From NCBI GenBank assembly GCA_963281255.1, contig OY725488.1:12311524-12375523 (forward strand): a stretch of DNA of 64,000 nt. The letters run 5' to 3'. The position numbers and the translations under genes were made by a program. The notes beneath the pieces were generated by a model. That model ran no database searches. It was not told the DNA's origin and saw only the letters and a list, made by a program, of their open reading frames with translations. This document shows positions 33,401 through 43,403 of the stretch, piece by piece. The stretch is from Aphrocallistes beatrix (Eukaryota; Porifera; Hexactinellida; Sceptrulophora; Aphrocallistidae). Positions within the stretch are counted from its first letter, which is position 1, and each line of letters begins with the position of its first letter.

Positions 33401-33807
33401 GCTGGGGTAGTTGCTTAGATTTAGTTTCAATTTGTTCCAACTTGATATCGTTACAACTCTCCAATTGCAATTTCACACCTGATGATATGAGTTGCTGGTA
33501 CAGAGCTTTAACAGTAATGAAGTCACTCGTCTACTTGAAGCTTGAATACACTCCATTACAAGATTCTGGAATGTTGGTACTGTGTCACAGTCTGAATTAT
33601 CATCCAGCCATTAGGTATTTACTCATATATCGCTGCGAGCTCAGTTCTAAATCGTGTCTCCCGATCAAATATCTCATCTTGACACCTCCACACATCAAAA
33701 TACTGCGACTTTCCAAGTCCGAACTTTCGAGTCCTGATCCCGAACAGCTGGAACTCCTCGAACAGTCAGCTGAACAATGTTCTATCGAGATTGTATGGGA
33801 AGACTAA
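30427..33807 (+). CDS. NLR-type receptor: DED-like/DED-like/NACHT/LRR, complete single exon
   Basis: One open frame of 1,126 codons starts at the first ATG after an in-frame stop. Residues ~8-75 and ~100-172 each look like a death-effector-type six-helix domain (for example FVQLLTDELTSQQW and LCEFLKIVKRNDLSEKV). The NACHT domain follows, with Walker A GNPGSGKS at 292-299 and Walker B LFIILDGVDE at 379-388. The TSRPSAW sensor comes next, then LGFSPENRDIYF, as usual for NACHT ATPases. A helical region follows, and from about 720 to the end come leucine-rich repeats. NLRs are cytosolic sensors that oligomerise with ATP and recruit effectors through death-fold domains. The first two thirds are visibly GC-richer than the LRR part, with the change near 32,430. 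The gene is paralogous to the partial one at 1-736. Domain order and NACHT call are firm; DED rather than another death-fold class is likely but not certain. Confidence 0.92.
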   Translation: MSESKKLQAEVFMELEGMLTPQIIRTLGNAVNVPARIMENAETNPIKFLFRLKEWDQLDPALFDQALQSISGRMVHSARKLSWLSNPQHTHSSPRAQTRSVAGFVQLLTDELTSQQWMVLANTSEEKETRSMLRECVDSKLISKDTSDLCEFLKIVKRNDLSEKVRTYAPAFQKMSKETFDSQLHQEISHDEIDSNAGLDICLKRYMKTHNKDVNVVLDEGSVPIESVYTPLTVIKVKPAEERVKEESGINEIDFLRNIHNRVHLQTVEVVDFESIVTTSPSSDNSIWCLIGNPGSGKSFLCKHFAYLYGTHSLTNFSYALSIPCRSKEWHKLEEARHEAGNPVDEEFIVSWLALSMSFGAKWTKSLTQHLLRSDGDGLFIILDGVDEFSRNVPFETTLLCKILERRFLTFSTILVTSRPSAWSDLSFNHGSQFKISGNFQVLGFSPENRDIYFGKRMATVDKLNAVFKMFYRHEEIEQLALVPVNASLFTSLFNNSDSILTTTLSHIYTQLVVYIIRRQLCRMGLDEHSDVRELSKFHPGIRKCIRAIGKEANQGLFDRDLTSDKNIPLKIGDEILSSERLGLMHAHIKVVGFGHRVKVWTFQHLTIQEFMTALSICSNSWTKQCFIVRYISSSVQYLSIYKMVIRFVSGILRQNAGRITPILCRHVIPKPLSLSEVPMIYQLCYFIELVDASGWIEFTKSFLLLSTLISEMNCDSICEHFAYFKKQFPYPIYLNFDFTVSPNEWHCFIQSLKYVHNFHVIFIHSGFIKSTQFNSLLPALSSCHLDYLALAFVNEDFETILSFTGPLSSATLPASTRIGIDFISCDLTACNDSQLLFPSTNQFTGSLSLYESAMKHSMLENLTNQFRSLHNLFYRPKSNDSDWSVIHQLISDSPLNGLYIQDFHGFLPVTADSLSALSSLKELHWETKQDCYEALQYLHRLSSITYLRLTSASYPSPNPSYPDSISRLISENATSLREISLIGLDEIGFDSWGSCLDLVSICSNLISLQLSNCNFTPDDMSCWYRALTVMKSLVYLKLEYTPLQDSGMLVLCHSLNYHPAIRYLLIYRCELSSKSCLPIKYLILTPPHIKILRLSKSELSSPDPEQLELLEQSAEQCSIEIVWED

Positions 33808-34404
33808 CACTCATTGAAGGTAAGTATTCTCTAATTTTAAATTTAAATAATTTAGTGCGCCTCAATTCCAAAACTAATTATACTTTGAATTTAATTTAAA
33901 CTATTGAATTCCCGCAAAAATTTAATTTTTCTAAATCGATTATAAAATAAAGCCTCACAGAAGAACGATTAATTTAATTAATAAAATATTTTAAATTTTT
34001 CTTTGAATTTTGTTTAAATAGAATTAATTTCTTCATTTCTATAAATAGAATGTCTACTAATCTATTGGCTTAGAAGTCTGTGTCATTCATTCACTGATAT
34101 CTCAATGCAGTACATCTTAACTGTCCTACTTCTCTAGGTGTCAGCTGCTACTCAATCCCTTTCTCTCTCTTCCTATTTCACATCTCTATTACTCACCCCT
34201 TCCCTGCTATAACACATCTACTCTTCTCCCCACTCTATCTGCTAGAGATAGTCTGCTAGCTTGAACTTGAATTGTGTATTTGTCTGAGTTATGAATAGAA
34301 ATATCATTAAAACATATAAACTCACTCTATTCAACTTTACTACATCGTTATTATTGGGATAATTTAATTCGGATTAGAACCAGAATGCTGGTAATAATGT
34401 TACG
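33808..34404 (+). other. 3' UTR of the unit B NLR with candidate intron 33,820-34,137
   Basis: The donor AAG/GTAAGT sits 12 bases after the stop codon, and the acceptor TCCTACTTCTCTAG ends at 34,137. Both are identical to unit A. An ATTAAA lies near 34,306. The short distance between stop and junction would not trigger decay by the vertebrate 50-nt rule. Confidence 0.45.
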
Positions 34405-34530
34405 ACCTTACTCGGCGAGGTGTGAAATTTTCACTGAGATTTTTGAGCTAACTGAGGAATTATATTATTCACTGAATGCTAAATTTCTAATATCTGCCTT
34501 GTCCAATTCTTCAGTCAATTCTTTCACGTA
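34405..34530 (-). mobile_element. Old Helitron 5' end fragment (unit B)
   Basis: This is the duplicate of 1,330-1,460. The reverse strand shows CACACCTCGCCGAGTAAG and the GAATTGACTGAAGAATTGG block of the Helitron 5' end. It is diverged and non-coding. Confidence 0.45.
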
Positions 34531-35850
34531 AATAAACATGAAATCCTTTATATAAATTCACAGCTAGCTATGATAACAAATCAGTGGAATCCGATTTACT
34601 AATATAATTTATATTTTCTTTCGCAATTAAGACTTCTTCCTAAATCTCCATCTAATGAGCAATTTTGTTCCAAATTTAGAACAGTTTAATACAGTAGATT
34701 TTTCAATGCGTGCTTATGTAATACAAGACATGAAGTACTATTCATGTCATTACTAATAGTATTAGAAATGATTACATCCTTTTAAGTCAGAGATCGTATT
34801 TACTAGAGTTCTAAACAAACATTATTATTACAGACTTATATTCTTTAATTACTAATTATGTTTACAATATTCCTGACAATTGAGTAAACTCATTGCAATC
34901 TCATTTAATTGACTCACAATTGAAGTGTGCTTGATTTCAATTATTTAACTGCTACCATGAGATTACTGACAACAATACTAGTACCATTTAGCTTGACTAT
35001 ATTGCTGTAGATTAGGACCATGGAAACCCAAATGAAAAGTTTAATCTAAATCTGTATCTAAGAAAATTTATATAATTAGAGTGACGAATTCATTTGTTGA
35101 TTCTGTCGTTGTATGATACAATTACGAGTAAGATGCTATTACATATTGCTGTACAAGAGGATACATGGAAATTGTCCTAAAAAACTGGAATTTGTCTTAA
35201 TTTGTATTGGTTGGAATCGGTCCTATTTTTTGAAACTTGTCCTAAATTTCAATAAATTTGTTGACTTTGTTATAACTCTCCAAAATGCTCACTTTACACT
35301 CTCATTCATTCTATTTGTTTTAGGACAAAATCCTGTTTCTCTAAACAAGGAAGGATAAGATTGCTATTATCCTTAAAATGTCTGCATATCGCTTATTTTG
35401 ATTATTGAACTACTAAATTATAACAGCTGGATTTATTCAACAAATGAGGAAGTTTAATCTAATCTGTACTGTTATAAAATTAATAGAGAAAGAGTGCTGA
35501 GTTTCTTTGTTGATTCTGACGCTGTATGTTACATGCTATGAGTACGATGCTAAGCAAGGAATGAATGAACATTGTTACATACAACAATTGAGTTTTAATA
35601 GTTCAGATACTAATCTATTTATGGAATCAATAGCATTGCGTTTGTCACATTTGAATTAATCAATTGATGATAGTTACTAGAGCAGTGATTCCCTAGCTTT
35701 TTTAAAAATTGAACCAGAAAATTAAAGCAATGGCTATTCAATCATTGTTTAAATCCATAGACAGTTGGTATTGTATATAATTATAATTGGAGATACAGAT
35801 GATCGCTGTATAGGTATACTCCGAAAAAGCGGGACATCTTGCCAGAAATA
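34531..35850. other. Non-coding; first ~640 bases shared with unit A
   Basis: Homology to unit A fades after ~35,170. A copy of the ~90-bp motif found at 3,040-3,125 and 38,990-39,070 lies at 35,740-35,815. Nothing else is supported. Confidence 0.5.
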
Positions 35851-37180
35851 CAGGGTGTCTCAAAAGTTTTTTCCGGTTGTACTAATACCCATAACTAGTA
35901 AACTATAGTATAGAAATCTTATATTATTTACCAATATAATCTCCTCTAAGTTGGATAAAAGAATTAATTCGAGCAGGCATCCCTGAGATTAAATTCTCCA
36001 AAATCGACGGCGTGAGTCCATTCCAGATATTTTTCAGGTAATTAGTGAGCTCTGACAAGTTGGTGGCTGGTCTCTTCTTGTCAAGCTCTGCTTGAATAAT
36101 CGCCCAAAGATTTTCAATGGGATTTAAATCTGGTGAATTGCTAGGCCAAATTCCTTTTGCCCAGTAGCCCTGGGATATGATTGGAAAGCCAGGTTTGCGT
36201 CTTTTTGGCGGTATGGGTAGGAGCCCCATCCTGCATAAAAATGGCCTCGGACATCAAGCGACACATCTTTTGTTCTGTCATTGGGCCTGTAGTTTTCCTT
36301 CTCTTCAAGGTAGGAAGGCAGGACTTCTCCAAAATTTCTTTTATATATATTTTGCATTTACAGATTGTTTGAGAGGAAGAAAATGGAGTTCCGAGAGCCC
36401 AGTGCCACTCATCATCCCCCAGACCATGATTTTAGGCGGGAATTTAACTGTTTGAATAGGTTCAATGTTTCGCGCATTCTGACTCCAAACCCGATCGTTC
36501 TGCCGATTTGAAAAGAACTCTCATCACTAAAAAGAACCCTTTTCCAATCCTGTTCACCCCAAAATTTATGACTAAGGCAGAATTGTAGCCTCTGTTCCTT
36601 CTGTTTTTCCGACAATTTTGGATGCGAAGGTCTTTTGTATGACTTTGCTCCGATGGTATTCCTTAAATAGCGATGTATAGTGTTTTTACTAACTCTCTGT
36701 GAATTTTTCGAAACGATACAAGCAAGTTTTCGCGTAGACTGCCAACGTTTGCCTAGAGATTTTCTGATAATGATTTTAGGAACGCGAGAAAGCCGTGTTG
36801 GACGCCCAGACCGAGGTTTGTCTGCCATGGATTTGCCTGATAGAATCCTCGTTTTCCAATTCCAAACAGTCTTAATTGTAGCCCCTAAGGTCTGAGCAAT
36901 CTGTTTCTGGCTAATACCAGATTCTAACATACCGATTGCACGTAATCTCTTACCAATTCTGGAATTTTGGACATCCATTATATAAACTATATATTGATGA
37001 TGAAGTGAGGTCAAGAAAATTACAAGATGCTAACAAATACAATTGATTTGTATTTCATTCAAACATTATGACCAATCAAGTTAAATATGATCATAAAAGG
37101 GCGAGTTTAAATGCAAGCACTGATGTAAAAGGAATATTTTGATTAATTATAAAACCGGAAAAAACTTTTGAGACACCCTG
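35851..37180 (-). mobile_element. Tc1-like transposon with broken DD34E transposase
   Basis: Inverted ends CAGGGTGTCTCAAAAGTTTT and AAAACTTTTGAGACACCCTG are flanked by TA (35,849-35,850 and 37,181-37,182), giving 1,330 bp. On the minus strand the transposase starts at the ATG at 36,978 (MDVQNSRIG). It has paired helix-turn-helix domains (GISQKQIAQTLGATIKTVWNW) and a GRP-like hook (KPRSGRPTRLS), then LFSDESSF with the first aspartate. The frame is lost near 36,430. MQDGAPTHTA with the second aspartate lies in another frame, and SPDLNPIENLW with the glutamate lies in a third (35,924-36,229). At least two frameshifts therefore make it inactive. There is no counterpart at the matching place in unit A. 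Confidence 0.9.
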
Positions 37181-37272
37181 TAGTGCAGTTGGCAAATATG
37201 CTATTCCATGGAGAAATGAAAATAATTTTATTTATTTTTCTATGCTGTTCCCAATTTGAGTCTTTTCCAGTA

Positions 37273-37420
37273 CAGTGGAATTCGCTTATTAGCAAATCAA
37301 GTTTTGCTCATAAAATGGTTGCTAATAAAGGAACAGAATTAATACAAAATATTCGCCTGTGACCTGAAGATTGGTTATTAATAGAGGAATATTGTGAATA
37401 AGCAAATTCTGTGTCAAGTA
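37273..37420. mobile_element. Degenerate pogo-like MITE
   Basis: It starts with TA then CAGTGGAATTCGCTTATTAG, like the MITE at 28,877-29,033. The interior TTGCTCATAAAATGGTTGCT is the reverse complement of that element's interior. The right end is eroded. Confidence 0.5.
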
Positions 37421-37441
37421 ATGAAAACGACCGGAAAATGA

Positions 37442-37631
37442 CAGGATTGCTGTAGGAATGGAATTCCCATTCCCACAGGAAATCCCACATAGTCCCACAG
37501 ATGCTCACATAATCCCGTAGATTCCCACATGTGGGAATTCCCATAACCTTAAAGTCATTCCCCTCCCATATGGAAATCTGTGGGGTTCCCCATGGGAATT
37601 CCCACAGATTCCCATTCCCACTGCAACCCTA
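37442..37631. mobile_element. hAT-type MITE, 8-bp target duplication with one mismatch
   Basis: The imperfect inverted ends are CAGGATTGCTGTAGGAATGG and CATTCCCACTGCAACCCTA. The flanks are GAAAATGA (37,434-37,441) and GAAAATAA (37,632-37,639), the 8-bp size of hAT. The interior is built of GGGAATTCCCAC-type motifs. It is non-coding. Confidence 0.65.
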
Positions 37632-37804
37632 GAAAATAATCTTGATCGCGATCCCTTTTGAACTTTCGATCTTTCCATCTTGATCGAAATCGCTAATAAT
37701 AATATCAGCTCATCTTCTTTTCACGATCGACTAATGGCCAGGTTTTATCCTAGGACATGATACAGCCAATTTTATTGGTTCATATCAATACTCAGTACAA
37801 GTTA

Positions 37805-39065
37805 TTCTGTATAATCAACACTGCAGCAAGAGTGAACACCAGCACGAATGGATTCAAGAACACAATGGATAAGCAATAGAGGTTGGTTACTGTGTAGAAT
37901 GTAATAATTCACATCATATACCTCACCAGGGTATTATACAGCTCTCTAAGATACTCTCCTAGTTTCTAACTCAAGAATTTCCATACGTCTAAATCACTAA
38001 TGACAGTGTAATACAGGGAAATTGGGTGATATTCTAAATTTTCACTCTAAGCCAAGTATTAGCACTGATTACTAATTGCATACATTTCCATTTGTGCAAG
38101 TAAGATAATATATTTTCTGGAATTAAGTTGGAAACTTTGCCAAACCATTTCCGATTATTCATTTTGGGCGGGGAATCATTAAATACAGTCGACTCTCGTT
38201 AACACGTACGTACACCAAGGGACCGTGGAGATGTGTGCTCCTTATCCGGAGTACGTATTAACCGAAGTACGTACACCAGGGGACCGTGGAGATGTGTGCT
38301 CCTTATCCGGAGTACGTATTAACCGAAGTACGTACATAGCCACATTTGTCCAAAATACTTAATATACATAGTGATAACTACGTGAGAGTATGACATTGTA
38401 CTTGTCAAATAGAGAACTCATTATCGATGTTGTATTAACGAGATTCGACTGTATTTTCATTGAGAAATATCTGTCTAGTATATATCTACGTACATACTAC
38501 GTACCATATTCAAATTGCTCGTAGGCACACACCTGTTCGTATTAACCGTGTTCGTATTAACCGATGTATTTAGTATTGAAAACGCACTGAAGGGGACCCA
38601 CAAATCGTACTTATTATCCGATATTTCGTCTTATCCGTGTTCGTGTTAACCGGAGTTCGTTTGTATATATTTTGCCATAGATTAGGTTGGGGAATGAAAA
38701 CTTGTACTTCTTATCCGATTGTACTCCTTATCCGTGTTCGTATTAACGAGAGTCGACTGTACTGGAGTCTGTACTATTAATAGAATTGACATCAAGACTA
38801 GTTTGGATTTATTAATAACTGATATAGAATGATAATTTCTGGTGCAATGTATTATACATATAAAATGCTTATACAGCAATAATCGTAATACCTTCCTATG
38901 GTGACCGCAACGATCATTGGAGATAATCAGAGAATTTTTGGTGTTTTTAGGAACCCATATTTTAATTTCGGGTGATTCCCGGGCATTTGCTATTCAATCA
39001 TTGGTAACATCCATCGATAGTTGGTATTGTATGTAATTATAATTGGAGATACTGATGATCGCAGT
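37805..39065. repeat. Duplicated non-coding block (partner 2,450-3,125)
   Basis: It is homologous to unit A along its length except for the inserted TIR element at 38,186-38,759. No gene is present. Confidence 0.65.
38186..38759. mobile_element. Pogo-like MITE, TA duplication, absent from the duplicate
   Basis: The ends CAGTCGACTCTCGTTAA and TTAACGAGAGTCGACTG are perfect inverted repeats with TA on both sides (38,184-38,185 and 38,760-38,761). Unit A reads AATGCTGGGG at the same place, the unoccupied site. Inside, a ~65-bp direct duplication (38,214-38,335) contains GACCGTGGAGATGTGTGCTC. There is no transposase. Confidence 0.85.
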
Positions 39066-39108
39066 ATAGCTATACTCTTATAATATGCAGTTGAACCTGC
39101 TATAACGG

Positions 39109-39630
39109 CTACTTAGTAAACAATCCAGATTTCACTGTAGTTCTTATAATCTTGCAATATTTCTTGCAATATATCATTGATCTGACAGGTTCGTAATGAC
39201 AGTGAAAATTAGAAATGTAGATTGAGCCATGGTTGCAATCATAATTTGCTGCTCTTAAAAGATTCCAGCGAATCTCACTGATGCTAGATCCCCGAGTGCG
39301 GTAGAAATTATTCGCGACATAGATATCTGTTTCTAGTATCGCTGAGGCTGCCATTATCTCGACATCTCCACCCCAAATCGATTCGCGAAATACAAGATTC
39401 TCGTTCATAAGATATTCGCATGGAGTGGTCTTCTTTTGGCGGAAATACCATGCAAGCTGACTTGTACCCTTACGTGCAATGAAATTTGCTATGATAGAGC
39501 GAATCTTTAAGTGTTCATGTTGATTTCCAGTTATTATTTGCGACAAGCATCGAAATAAACAGTTTCCATCCCCGATGATAGTTTCAGTCTCCCAAGGTCT
39601 GCAATAGCAAAGTTGTTGACCGACAAAATT
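39109..39630 (-). pseudogene. OTU-type cysteine protease domain, probable transposon-derived copy
   Basis: The minus-strand frame encodes an OTU domain. The motif IIGDGNCLFRC carries the catalytic Cys, followed by an alpha-helical region, then GGDVEIMAASAI, and a C-terminal FHCHYEPV that carries the catalytic His. It is a close relative of the OTU domain inside the Ginger-like element at 40,247-43,403, but lies on the opposite strand and outside that element's inverted repeats. No start codon is obvious, and no integrase part was found beside it. I infer a remnant of a second element copy. OTU enzymes cleave ubiquitin chains; whether this one ever did is unknown. Confidence 0.6.
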
Positions 39631-41788
39631 GGTGGATTGATTAGATTACGAATCAAAAGTTAAATTAAGTAATCTACATTTTTCTTGCTGCCAGGTTTCA
39701 TTCACAACGAGTACTTTAGGATCTTTGTCTAGTTCAGGTCCATTTGTATGTAGTATGTTGCCAGTAAAGTGGAATGGATTGAATATTAAAGATTAAAATT
39801 ATATTTAAATTCAATTTATATAGATAAGTTAAATATCTGTTCATGTATGTCATCAGTAAACTACGTAAAAGATATCGTAATGTACTTGTAAGTAAATATT
39901 TGTTATTGTCATAGTCGATTACTTACTTTTAACAGAGTCATTGTTGCGGTTGCCAAGCTATTGTATTAGCTAATCGTTTTGACTCATAATATCACGGTAG
40001 TTAAATATCCCTGGTTTAGTAATACTAATGACTCAAAATATCACGCTAGTGGAATATCCATGGTTCACTAATACTAATAACTCAGAATATCACGAAACAG
40101 TTCTTTATAATATTGTAGTATTTCTTAACTGCAAACGTTAACATAGCTATTCTATACATTCCAACCTATGCAAGAAAAACAGCGTGGCATGGGTAGTATT
40201 GTAGTGGGACATTGAGCTATTTAGCTAGATATATATCTGTATTAGTCCTGTTGCGTGGAATTCTGAGACGCATAGAATTTTGAGACACTAGTGTTATAGA
40301 ACTATGGATTGCGTAGAATTTTGAGACGCATAGAATTCTGAGACTGAGTTCACTAGCTACGTATATAATCTCAATATTATTAATTCATACCCAAGATTTC
40401 ACTTGACCTGATCTATTGCTTTTCATCATGCCCCAGTTATTAATATAAAACTTGATTCAGCTCCAAAAGAACCATCAATGAGGGGTGTGGTCCGGTGATA
40501 TTCTACATCATAACTAATTATGTCGATTGTATATATCCCAATCATTCGTAATCAATACCCTTACACCTGAAATGCTGATTGAAATAATGACAATATATGT
40601 GGCAGCTAATTATTGATGCGGGCAGTGCAGTGGGGCTGAAACAAGTTTTCAGCGGCCTTATAAGAATGTATTTGATGTTATGTGCTTTTCGCCATTATAA
40701 ATGGATCGTTTGGAGTACGTCCGAACATTTGAATTCTTAAAACATGGAAAATATCCAGATGGATTTTCCCGTCAACAGAAGTGGAACTTCAAGAGGAAGT
40801 TGACCAGATTTTTCGTATCTGAGTCGGACATACTCTACAAGGTGAGTACGATCTAATAATTCTGGTATTTACGATTTATTCAAAGATTTTTTAAAAGCGA
40901 ATAGAAAATATTCTAAAATATAGCTGCTTGACCGGCTACTGACCTTTATATTTATTAACTTTAATAAATAAATAAATTACCATATTAAGATATTGTCAGT
41001 TAAACACTCAATTATTTTAATTTCTGAAAAAACTTGACCTGTTCCATGTATAAACATTTCCGAACGAATTTTCGTCTTGGAGTATTTTATTAAAACATAT
41101 TTGTATATCGTTTTTAATTGTATTAATTACAGAGAGAGATAATAGATGAACAGGAGAGAGACTTCCAGGTTCCATCCCGTGATGATGTCCCGAGTATATT
41201 GGAAAAATATCATGACCATCTTTTACATTCTGGAATGAATTCCACTGCCCAATCAATTCAGCAGCGCTATTACTGGATGGGGATGTATACAGAGATTGTG
41301 AACTACGTGAGTTTGGCATATTATTAATGATGAGTCTTCACTTTCATTACTAATTAGTTAAACAAAATTAATCAACCATTGTATACTAGGTAAAAACTTG
41401 TGATGCTTGCCAGCAAAATAAAGCTTTGCCACCTCAGCCACAGAAAAAGTTACAGCCGATTCCTCCTCCAGAGAGGCCGTGGAAGCACATAGGGATTGAT
41501 CTCGTATGTGATCTCTCTCCAAGTCCGGTCCGGATGGTTAAAAACACATTCTCGTCACCGTGTGCTACTTGAGCAAGTATGTAGTGGTGCGACCTCTCAA
41601 GACCAAAACCGCCGATGAAGTAACCGAAAATCTGAAAGACATATATCTCGATGTTGGTGTTCCAAATATTATCCAACACGATCAAGGCAAAGAGTTCACT
41701 AGCAATGTAAGCTATGATTTAAGTGCGCAGTTCGAAACTTTCGAATGACTACGTTTTAAAATTTATATTATAATATTTAATACTTTAG

Positions 41789-42469
41789 GCTATCCAGTAT
41801 TTGAGTTCCATTCTTTGGGATTCATTCCCTGACAACTCGAAATCCAGAAGCCCGGAGATCCCTAGCTCCAGTCCTAAAATCCAAGTTCTTTCAGAAGAGT
41901 GGCTAAGAGAGAAATGCGATTTATATGGACTCAAATTCGACTCTCTAATTCGGCAACCCGGTAACCTCGCAGCCCAACCACTTAGCTGTTATCAACCATG
42001 GGAGACCGAGAGCATAGTAGGTGATGGCAATTGTTTGTACAGATGCCTAGCGAAAGTCTTTACTGGCAAAGAAGATAACTATCCTCAAATGCGTAAAATT
42101 ATATCTCATTTTATCGCCTCTGAAGGAACAACGAAACTTGCCTGGTACTTCAAACAAAAACAAATAACCCCATGTGGCTACCTTCTAAATGAGAATCCCT
42201 GTCATCTTAATGGAATTTGGGGAAGCGATGTGGAAATAATGACGGCCTCTTGTATCTTCAATGTGGATATATATGTAGCGACCAATAACAATCAAGGAAG
42301 CTCGCTTATTCGAGTTGTTAGATGGAACCTGCATAGAGCCACTGACAATCCTGAAGCAGCCATCTACATCCAAAATTTTAATCTCCATTATGAACCAGTC
42401 ATCTCAATGATAAACTGCACCACTCCTTCTTATGGAAACATACCCGGAGATGTTCAGACTCTTGACTAA
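41789..42469 (+). CDS. OTU cysteine protease domain of the Ginger-like element (terminal exon-like ORF)
   Basis: The frame is open for ~226 codons after an acceptor-like TTTAATACTTTAG and ends at the TAA 42,467-42,469. A serine/proline-rich linker is followed by the OTU fold. The VGDGNCLYRCL block contains the catalytic Asp-Gly-Asn-Cys, WGSDVEIMTASCIF forms the middle, and FNLHYEPV carries the catalytic His. The three key positions are intact. The family removes ubiquitin or related modifiers, and in transposons its purpose is unknown. It lacks its own ATG (the frame begins Ala-Ile-Gln-Tyr-Leu), so it must be expressed as the end of a longer product, if at all. Confidence 0.75.
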   Translation, partial: AIQYLSSILWDSFPDNSKSRSPEIPSSSPKIQVLSEEWLREKCDLYGLKFDSLIRQPGNLAAQPLSCYQPWETESIVGDGNCLYRCLAKVFTGKEDNYPQMRKIISHFIASEGTTKLAWYFKQKQITPCGYLLNENPCHLNGIWGSDVEIMTASCIFNVDIYVATNNNQGSSLIRVVRWNLHRATDNPEAAIYIQNFNLHYEPVISMINCTTPSYGNIPGDVQTLD

Positions 42470-43029
42470 ATAGCTTCTTCACTCTTTACTGTACGGACTC
42501 GGTGTTTACAAACAAACAATACTATACGGACTACGTGTTTACATATGGACCTAGTTGGCAACTAGCCAGCCTGATGAGTCTTAGATAGACGAAAGGCCCG
42601 TATTTTTTCCGATGATAATAGCATTAATTTAACAAATAACACAACACCTATCTTCAAGCTAAGAGGAGAACAGTCTGATTTGTAATTAATGGATGCAAAA
42701 AGTATTTCGATGTCTCAAAATTATAACGCAGTAGACACTTTACAAGTTAACTTAGCGACAGTACGATTATCTGATTTATTGCAATATATGAGTGTTATGA
42801 AATAATGTACTGCCGATTGCTAAACTACTAAATAACCAACAATATAATTCCTTTGTAGTAAATATCTTTATATTTTATTTATTTGGTAAAATAAACATTT
42901 TTATGTTGGTATATGTATTTTATTTATTTATTATTAAACATGTTCACGTTCTTCCAATTATCTTGTAAGGTACACTCTAGAGGAGGGTTTGATTTAGTTA
43001 TTAGGATAGCCTGTATTAAAATAATTGAC

Positions 43030-43350
43030 ACTAAATCTAATAGAATGTCTCAAAATTCTACGCTCGCTATTTGCATTATAAATCTAATAGAATGTCTCAA
43101 AATTCTATGCTCGCTATTTGCATAATAAATTTAATAGAAATGTCTCAAAATTCTACGCTCGCTATTTGCATTATATATCTAATAGAAATGTCTCAAAATT
43201 CTATGCTCGCTATTTGCATAATAAATTTAATAGAAATGTCTCAAAATTCTACGCTCGCTATTTGCATTATAAATCTAATAGAAATGTCTCTCAAAATTCT
43301 ATGCTCGCTATTTGCATAATAAATTTAATAGAAATGTCTCAAAATTCTAC
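43030..43350. repeat. ~48-bp subterminal tandem repeat of the Ginger-like element
   Basis: About seven head-to-tail units contain TCTCAAAATTCTACGCTCGC, with alternating ACG/ATG and attata/ataata variants. The core motif is the reverse complement of the GCGTAGAATTTTGAGA motif at the left end. This suggests amplified transposase-binding sites. Confidence 0.85.
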
Positions 43351-43403
43351 GCAATCCATAGTTCTATAACACTAGTGTCTCAGAATTCCACGCAACAGGA
43401 CTT

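Larger units (their letters stand above)
40247..43403 (+). mobile_element. Ginger-like DNA transposon carrying integrase and OTU protease domains (defective)
   Basis: The ends are inverted copies of AGTCCTGTTGCGTGGAATTC and continue with an inverted pair around ACTAGTGTTATAGAACTATG. Between them lie, in forward order, a short N-terminal region beginning MDRLEYVRTF at 40,701 and a zinc-binding HHCC integrase region (YHDHLLHSG with CDACQQ). Part of a retroviral-type integrase core follows (GIDLVCDLS, then IIQHDQGKEF), and then an OTU protease domain (41,789-42,469). The integrase blocks are separated by short stretches with GT...AG edges that look like introns. Ginger elements are known to use a gypsy-like integrase and some carry OTU domains. 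The core looks incomplete, so this copy is probably inactive. Short GCGTAGAATTTTGAGAC-type motifs recur near both ends. It has no counterpart in unit A. Confidence 0.65.

Noticed and set aside
33072-33807. Diversity-generating retroelement as the cause of LRR variation
   Set aside because: Changes are not confined to adenines of a template, no template/variable repeat pair or matching reverse transcriptase lies nearby, and the Penelope-like RTs are of another type.
43030-43350. CRISPR-like regular array
   Set aside because: The units are contiguous with no unique spacers, in a eukaryotic transposon end; it is a subterminal tandem repeat.
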